Assembly: GCA_021199865.1 (NCBI GenBank)
Contig: JAJQHG010000040.1
Coordinates: forward strand, 1-8,413
Length of the DNA: 8,413 bases
Reading direction: 5' to 3'
From: Methanosphaera sp.
GTDB taxonomy: Archaea > Methanobacteriota > Methanobacteria > Methanobacteriales > Methanobacteriaceae
Shown: positions 1-5,500 of the stretch, piece by piece
Numbering within the stretch: the first letter of the stretch is position 1
How the letters are laid out: each line of letters begins with the position of its first letter
Made by a program: the position numbers and the translations under genes
Notes under the pieces: model-generated
Told to the model about the DNA's origin: nothing
The model's database searches: none
Seen by the model: only the letters and a program-made list of their open reading frames with translations

Positions 1-437
1 GATATATTAAGATTATATTTTTCTAGTAATGTTTCCTGTATTTCATATAAACTACATGTTTTATTTAAATTTATTTCTCTAATTTTATCTGCAACAGCAA
101 TACTTATATTACGATTTCCAGAGATTATGGATGATAAATCCACACTAAAGGTGTAATTACAGTAATTACATTTATATCTATGGATATGACAAGTTATTTG
201 ACCATACTTTAGGAATGATAATGATTTTTTACTATAACCTGTTTTTTTAATATCAATACTATGACATTCAGGACAATAAGTATTTCTATACTTAAATACT
301 AGTTTATCAGGATATTTTCTCTTAACAATATTACTCTCAAGATTTGAAAATTCATTATCTGTAGTATCATCAGGTATCTTATTAAATTCATTGAAAAACT
401 CATTTAGCTTAGTCTGTTTTGTATTCTTATTATCCAT
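1..437 (-). CDS. Partial zinc-ribbon protein, probable IS transposase N-terminus
   Basis: The reading frame opens with ATG at 437 and stays open for 145 codons to the left edge, so the C-terminal part is missing. A good Shine-Dalgarno site (AAGGTGAT) lies 7 nt upstream of the ATG. The first 50 residues are polar. A zinc ribbon follows: CPEC at residues 55-58 and CNYC at 90-93, with a further Cys at 83 and His at 85. The stretch RYKCNYCNYTFSVDL resembles the zinc-binding start of transposases such as the ISL3 family or the unclassified ISM1-like elements of methanogens. After the ribbon comes a segment that looks helical, which could be the start of a helix-turn-helix. The DDE catalytic part would lie outside the window, so the transposase assignment is inference. 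Another zinc-ribbon DNA-binding protein is possible. The gene lies 39 nt downstream of rfbD in the same direction, with no T-tract between them. Confidence 0.65.
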   Translation of the reverse strand, partial: MDNKNTKQTKLNEFFNEFNKIPDDTTDNEFSNLESNIVKRKYPDKLVFKYRNTYCPECHSIDIKKTGYSKKSLSFLKYGQITCHIHRYKCNYCNYTFSVDLSSIISGNRNISIAVADKIREINLNKTCSLYEIQETLLEKYNLNI

Positions 438-476
438 TCTTAATATCACCTTAATATATTATTTATAGAAGTTTAT

Positions 477-1340
477 TTATTCTTCATCATCAGCCATTCT
501 CTTTAAGGACTGACGACATGTTTCCATTTTCATACCTAATTCTCGCTCTACCTTAGATACATCTAATGATGAATCTCTAGGTCTTGGAGCTTTCTGTTTA
601 AATTGATCACTAGTTACAGGATTTATTAAGTTACTATCTAAGTCAAATACATCAGCAATTTCCATACAAAAATCATATCTTGAGATTGCATTGTTTCCAG
701 CTGTATGATAAATGCCTTTCTTGTCCTGTTTAGCTATTTCATATATAGCATCACCTGCATTATCTGCTAGTGTTGGTGAGTTTATCTGGTCTGTTACAAT
801 ATTTATTTGGTTCTTATTTCTAAGTTCATTTATTACCCATGTAGTAAAGTTTGATCTTGTGTTCCATCCATATAATACACTTACTCTTGTTATTGCCCAA
901 TTATCGGTGTATTTAGCTAATTCTACTTCTCCCTCATATTTTGATTTAGCATATATTCCTAGTGGATTAACTTCATCTGTTTCTTTGTAGTAGCCCTTTA
1001 TTCCATCAAATACAAAGTCTGTTGATACATATATTATTTTTGCATCTATCTGGTTTGCTACTTTTGTTATGTTGGCTGTACCTTCAGCATTAATTTTATA
1101 TGCGTCATCTACTTTATCTTCACATAAATCTACATTTGTCATGGCAGCTGTGTGAATAATTACATCAGGATTAACTTTTTTTAGTACTTTTGATACTTCC
1201 TCCATGTTTGTTATATCACATCTTTGAGTATTCTTAGTAGGATTAGAATTATGTGATAAGACTAGTTCATGTTCATCATGGTTAATTGCAGATAATCTCT
1301 GACCAAGTAAACCACTGCCTCCAGTAATAAAGAATTTCAT
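477..1340 (-). CDS. rfbD: dTDP-4-dehydrorhamnose reductase (RmlD/RfbD)
   Basis: This encodes 287 residues, the usual size for RmlD, an extended short-chain dehydrogenase. The family reduces dTDP-4-dehydro-L-rhamnose to dTDP-L-rhamnose with NAD(P)H in the cytoplasm, the last step of rhamnose donor synthesis. Visible motifs are the N-terminal Rossmann loop GGSGLLG (G7, G10, G13), the AAMTNVDLCE segment near residues 65-74 typical of RmlD, STDFVFDG at 106-113, the catalytic YAKSK (Y130, K134) and an APRPRDSSLD segment at 251-260. The C-terminus appears complete. The ATG at 1340 has an AAAGGAGT Shine-Dalgarno site 11 nt upstream. It is divergent from rfbB, its pathway partner. The next gene downstream starts 39 nt after the stop, with no obvious terminator. 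Some archaeal RmlD-like proteins are annotated as generic sugar-nucleotide reductases or as a methionine adenosyltransferase regulatory-subunit homologue. The substrate therefore rests on the family match and the rfbB neighbour. Confidence 0.9.
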   Translation of the reverse strand: MKFFITGGSGLLGQRLSAINHDEHELVLSHNSNPTKNTQRCDITNMEEVSKVLKKVNPDVIIHTAAMTNVDLCEDKVDDAYKINAEGTANITKVANQIDAKIIYVSTDFVFDGIKGYYKETDEVNPLGIYAKSKYEGEVELAKYTDNWAITRVSVLYGWNTRSNFTTWVINELRNKNQINIVTDQINSPTLADNAGDAIYEIAKQDKKGIYHTAGNNAISRYDFCMEIADVFDLDSNLINPVTSDQFKQKAPRPRDSSLDVSKVERELGMKMETCRQSLKRMADDEE

Positions 1341-1416
1341 AATAAACTATTACTCCTTTAAAATATAAAGTTCTTAGGATACAAATAGAGCATCTTAAAT
1401 AATTATAAATAATTTA

Positions 1417-1440
1417 ATTAATATACCTTAGTATATTAAT
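1417..1440. repeat. Perfect 10-bp inverted repeat upstream of rfbB
   Basis: The arms ATTAATATAC (1417-1426) and GTATATTAAT (1431-1440) are exact reverse complements separated by CTTA. The right arm ends 9 nt before the rfbB Shine-Dalgarno core. The site overlaps or lies just downstream of the predicted rfbB transcript start, a common position for a repressor operator. In RNA it could form a weak AU-rich hairpin. The symmetry is directly visible, but any function is inference. Confidence 0.45.
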
Positions 1441-1449
1441 ATAAGGTTT

Positions 1450-1456
1450 AAGGTGA
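1450..1456 (+). promoter_or_regulatory. Shine-Dalgarno site that sets the rfbB start at TTG
   Basis: AAGGTGA matches the anti-Shine-Dalgarno end of archaeal 16S rRNA and ends 5 nt before TTG at 1462. The in-frame GTG at 1453 lies inside this sequence, so it cannot be served by it. A similar AAGGTGAT site precedes the ATG of the leftmost gene, with a 7-nt spacing. Confidence 0.7.
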
Positions 1457-1461
1457 CTACT

Positions 1462-2406
1462 TTGAAGATAATGATAACAGGTGGAGCAGGATTCATAGGA
1501 TCAAACTTTGTTCATTATATTGCTAATAAATATGACGACTATGAAATAACAGTACTTGATAAACTAACATATGCCGCAGATATGGAAAACTTAAATGGTT
1601 TAGATATCAACTTTATTAAAGGAGATATTGCTAGCCAAGAAGAAGCATCTCAAGCAATGAAAGATGCAGATTATGTTGTAAATTTTGCAGCAGAAACACA
1701 TGTAGATAAATCAATCAAAGATCCAGCATCATTCGTAAAATCAGATGTACTCGGAACACAGAACTTATTAGAATTAGTAAGAAAATACGATGTTGAACGA
1801 TACATCCAAATATCAACAGATGAAGTATATGGTAGTATACTAGAAGGATCATTCAAAGAAACTGATAATATTGATCCATCAAGCCCCTATTCTGCAAGTA
1901 AAGCTGGAGGAGACTTATTAGTAAATGCATACTATAAAACATATGATATACCTGTAATGATAACAAGAAGTAGTAATAACTTTGGACCAAGACAGTTCCC
2001 TGAAAAGTTAATACCCCTATTCATACTAAAAGCATTACATAATGAACCACTACCAGTATATGGTGATGGAAAAAATGTACGTGACTGGATATATGTAGAG
2101 GATAACTGTGCAGGAGTAGACACAGTACTACACAAGGGAAAAATAGGTGAAGTATATAATATTGGTGGAGGAAACGAGAAAAATAACCTTGAAATAACAA
2201 AGCTAATACTAGAAAAACTAGGCAAACCTGAGAGTCTAATAAACTATGTAGAAGATAGACTAGGTCATGATAGAAGATACTCACTTGATGCATCAAAAAC
2301 AAAGAAACTTGGATGGATGCCTAAATGGTCATTTGAAGATGCAATGGAAGAAACAGTTAACTGGTATAAACAGAACGCTGATAGGCTCTATAAGTCAGTA
2401 CAATAA
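1462..2406 (+). CDS. rfbB: dTDP-glucose 4,6-dehydratase (RmlB/RfbB)
   Basis: From the TTG start this is 314 residues, a normal size for RmlB. The family converts dTDP-glucose to dTDP-4-dehydro-6-deoxyglucose with tightly bound NAD+ in the cytoplasm. That is the branch point for dTDP-rhamnose and other deoxysugars. Motifs, numbered from TTG: Rossmann loop GGAGFIG at 7-13, LDKLTYA at 32-38 (characteristic of RmlB), AAETHVDKS near 76-84, the catalytic triad T119-D120-E121 in STDEVYG, the Y143/K147 pair in YSASK, NNFGPR at 172-177, VYGDGKNVRDWIYVEDN near 199-215, and GHDRRYSLD at 268-276. The first residues then read MKIMITGGAGFIG, the usual beginning of the family. An in-frame GTG at 1453 would add three residues but sits inside the Shine-Dalgarno site. 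All key residues are present, so it should be active. It is divergent from rfbD and convergent with the giant surface protein gene. Confidence 0.93.
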   Translation: MKIMITGGAGFIGSNFVHYIANKYDDYEITVLDKLTYAADMENLNGLDINFIKGDIASQEEASQAMKDADYVVNFAAETHVDKSIKDPASFVKSDVLGTQNLLELVRKYDVERYIQISTDEVYGSILEGSFKETDNIDPSSPYSASKAGGDLLVNAYYKTYDIPVMITRSSNNFGPRQFPEKLIPLFILKALHNEPLPVYGDGKNVRDWIYVEDNCAGVDTVLHKGKIGEVYNIGGGNEKNNLEITKLILEKLGKPESLINYVEDRLGHDRRYSLDASKTKKLGWMPKWSFEDAMEETVNWYKQNADRLYKSVQ

Positions 2407-2520
2407 CCATCAACAATAAACACCTTTATAATAACTTTTTTTAATTAATAATATTAGATACTTATTTTACTAAAAATAGTTTAATATAAACAGTACTATA
2501 CTCAAAAATTTTTTTTATTC
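2407..2520 (+). terminator. T-tract terminator region after rfbB
   Basis: Archaeal transcription ends mainly at T-tracts on the coding strand. Downstream of the rfbB stop there are seven Ts at 2436-2442 and eight Ts at 2509-2516. A weak stem (ATAGT at 2476-2480 with ACTAT at 2495-2499) precedes the second tract, but is too short to count on. No gene or RNA is visible here. Confidence 0.55.
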
Positions 2521-2587
2521 ATGTTAAAAAAGGATAAAAAGAAGTAAATAAGGGGGAAATTTATTTTTTTATATTCAGTATGATATC
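2521..2587 (-). terminator. T-tract terminator after the CobN-like gene
   Basis: Read on the minus strand, the stretch after the stop codon contains TTTTT (2536-2540) and then TTTTTT (2526-2531), separated by ATCC. This is a plausible archaeal U-tract terminator. Together with the tracts on the other strand it insulates two convergent genes. Confidence 0.5.
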
Positions 2588-5500
2588 TTAACCTCTTGTA
2601 CGTCTTCGAGTAAATCCTATGAAGAATAATACAGCAAGTCCTATGATTAGGAGGATATAACCTAAACCAATCTCAGAATAACTGGAGGCAGCTACTCCAC
2701 CTTCACCACTAGATACTTCATATACTGCTGCTGTTGCACTAGTTAGACCGCTAGCTGCGGCTGAACCTTCAGCACCCTCAGAGGATGATCCACCAGCACT
2801 AGATCCACCAGCACTAGATCCATCAGATGCACTAGATTCACCAAGATCAGTTGAGCTTCCACTACCAGTTCCATCAGATGAAGTACTTCCATTACCATTC
2901 TCAGATCCGTCACTTGATCCGTCACCTGATCCGTCTCCAGATCCGTCACCGTCACCTGATCCGTCTCCAGATCCTGTTCCGTTTCCATTACCTGTACCAG
3001 ATCCAGATCCACTACCTGAACCAGAACTACCTGATCCACTACCAGTTAAGCTTCCAGTGTTAGTACTTGTTGCACTTCCACCATTAACTACTCCATTAGC
3101 AACAGAACCAATACCATCAGATACTCCTACATCACCATATCCTGCGAAACTATCATCACCAATAGTTGTTCCACCAGTACCTGTACCAGTACCAGTACCA
3201 CCTGTACCTGTACCAGATCCAGATCCATCACCAGATCCGCTACCTGTACCACTAGTTCCAGTTCCAAGAACTGTACCAGTCTCTGTAGCAGCATTATATA
3301 GTTGTGAGTAGGTTTCTAGTCCTTTAACACCTAATGAAGAACCAGTAGTTAATATCCACTCATGTAAGTTTACATTACCACATGTGTGGTGACAACATGC
3401 TACTCCCCAGTTGTTTACTGAGTCCACATATCTCTGTATAAGAGTAGTTACTAGTTCTGTATCATCAGTTTTCCAGTAACCATCCATTAGGAGAGTCATT
3501 TCCCATCCCCAAATGGATTGCATAGCATAACCTTTATAGTTAGCATCATCAATTAGATAATCACTTGAAGTCATGAAATATACTGTTTGAGTAAATAACT
3601 CATTACTTATTGCTCCAGTGTTGTTTCCTCCAGTTGATGAGATAGCTTTACCATTTTCATCTTCTGCATAGCCCTGGGTTGTATATATTGTCTTTATTAA
3701 GTTTTCATAGTTTGTAGCTAACTGATTCCATCCACCTACTGAGGATACCATTTCAGCTATCCATTGTGGGTTTGTTAGCGTTGTGATAACTTCTGTAGTT
3801 ATCTGTTGAGATAAGGTACTTGTTGTTACTTCATTTTGGTTACGAATATCTATTAACATTGTGTTAGGAGTACTTCCATGAACATTAGCAGCATTTAGTA
3901 ATCCACCATACCAGTCAGTATAATCATCTGAGTCAAGATATTGCCATGTACTATCAATATCTTGTATAATAAGATCTACATTAGTTAATAGATAGACTAA
4001 TACAGTATTTTGGTCATTAATAACACTAATATCACCGTTCTCATCTATTGTCCATGCATTACTCATCCTAGCTTCATATACACTAGCAGCTTCATAACTT
4101 ACACCATCAGTAGAATTTTCCCATGATGCTATGTTGTTAAGTAGATCAGATACACCAGTACCTTCTAGTTTTGCACCATCTAAACCAAATAGTCTGTATG
4201 TTGAATTTAGTTCAGCATAATGTTTCTTCACATAGTTTTCTGTAACATCTTCATCAAGATCATTTACTAGATTTACTGCATCATAAAGTAATGTAATCCA
4301 TCCAGTGTTACTACTTACAATTGTAGCAAACACATCAATTCTTGGACGTTGATATACTACACCATCAATAGTTAATGTTAAATCTTCTAGAGGAATTACT
4401 TCTACACCTGTTACTGTTCCATCATTAGCCCATACAGGTGTTACACCTAAAAGATATAAGTACATTGCAAGACTTACTCCTTCAGTACGAAGAACTTCTG
4501 TACCCCATATAACTTGTCCGACAAGCTCAGGATATGTGTCTTCTCCAAGATCTTCCATGTAACTTATAAGTAACTGGTCTACAGCTTCTACTGCTGTAGC
4601 CCAAGCAGCTTTTGTTGGCATCTTTGTTGTATCACTTGAATACATTGATCTACCAGTAGGTAATACATCAGATAGTGATGGCTCACCAGCTAGTCCTGGT
4701 GTTACATATCCACCATTAAGAGCATTTAGTATTGATTCCCATTCCATATTATTCTGGACTCCTTCAATATAGGATACGATTTGTACTAAATCGTTATAGA
4801 AATCACTCTCATTATTCTGATTCATTTCACTAGCAATCTGTAGAGCCATATCGGTTGTTGGATTAGCCACTAACCTTTTGATTATACTATTAAGTGTTGA
4901 TTCAATCTGTGTTTCATATTCCTCAAAGTCACTAGATTTAATGTTATCATAGTAATCAGTATAAATACCATAATAGAGTTCCTGGATATGTTGCAGTATT
5001 TCAGTTCTTGATGATGCAATAGTAGTTATACCTTGAACCATCTCAGTTTCATTCCATACATATCCTAATGTATGCATACCATAAGTAATTGTGTCACCAC
5101 TAAGCGACTCTATAGTATTTTCAATATAGGATAACCACGAATCAAAGGCATCATCACTTTCACAATACTCCGTCATATACTCTAAGAATTCATCAAACTC
5201 TAAATCTCCTGGAAGACTATAGTTAAAGTACTCATTCATGGACTTATTAAGTGATTCTGAGAGATATATGATGTTTTCTTTACTAGAATTTATTAATTCT
5301 ACATCATTAATGAGTAATGCTGTGTTATATATAGTAATGTTATCTAACATTCTCTGGAATGTTGGTGTTGTGAAACTACCATTGGTAGTTGTTAGATTTA
5401 ATATTAGTGATTTATAGTATTCAACGTTACTTGTATCACCTGATTTTACATTACTATGATAACTAGTTATAGCATTACTTATTTCTAGATATGTACCATA

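Larger units (their letters stand above)
1341..1461. promoter_or_regulatory. Divergent rfbD/rfbB promoter region
   Basis: This short gap between two divergently transcribed sugar-nucleotide genes must hold both promoters. The AT-rich element at 1401-1414 (AATTATAAATAATT) reads as a TATA-like box on both strands. On the plus strand it would place an rfbB transcript start near 1433. On the minus strand it would place an rfbD start near 1378. A second TATA-like match (CTTTATATTTT on the minus strand, 1360-1370) lies too close to the rfbD start to fit with the Shine-Dalgarno site between them. Box positions are read by eye, and the high AT content makes false matches easy. Confidence 0.5.

Noticed and set aside
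712..990. Hydrophobic plus-strand open frame opposite rfbD
   Set aside because: Antisense shadow of a well-conserved gene; no ribosome binding site and no recognisable family.
2521..2547. Tiny open frame coding for MLKKDKKK on the plus strand
   Set aside because: Eight residues in an A-rich terminator region with no Shine-Dalgarno site; chance.
2702..3265. Short repeated DNA units that could suggest a CRISPR array or RTX calcium-binding repeats
   Set aside because: The units are in-frame, variable and contiguous without unique spacers, so this is not CRISPR. The protein lacks the GGxGxDxxx nonapeptide register of RTX repeats. It is a Gly/Ser linker.
3057..3311. Plus-strand open frame rich in Pro-Val dipeptides
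   Set aside because: It is the antisense shadow of the Gly/Thr/Ser linker codons; no ribosome site or recognisable domain.
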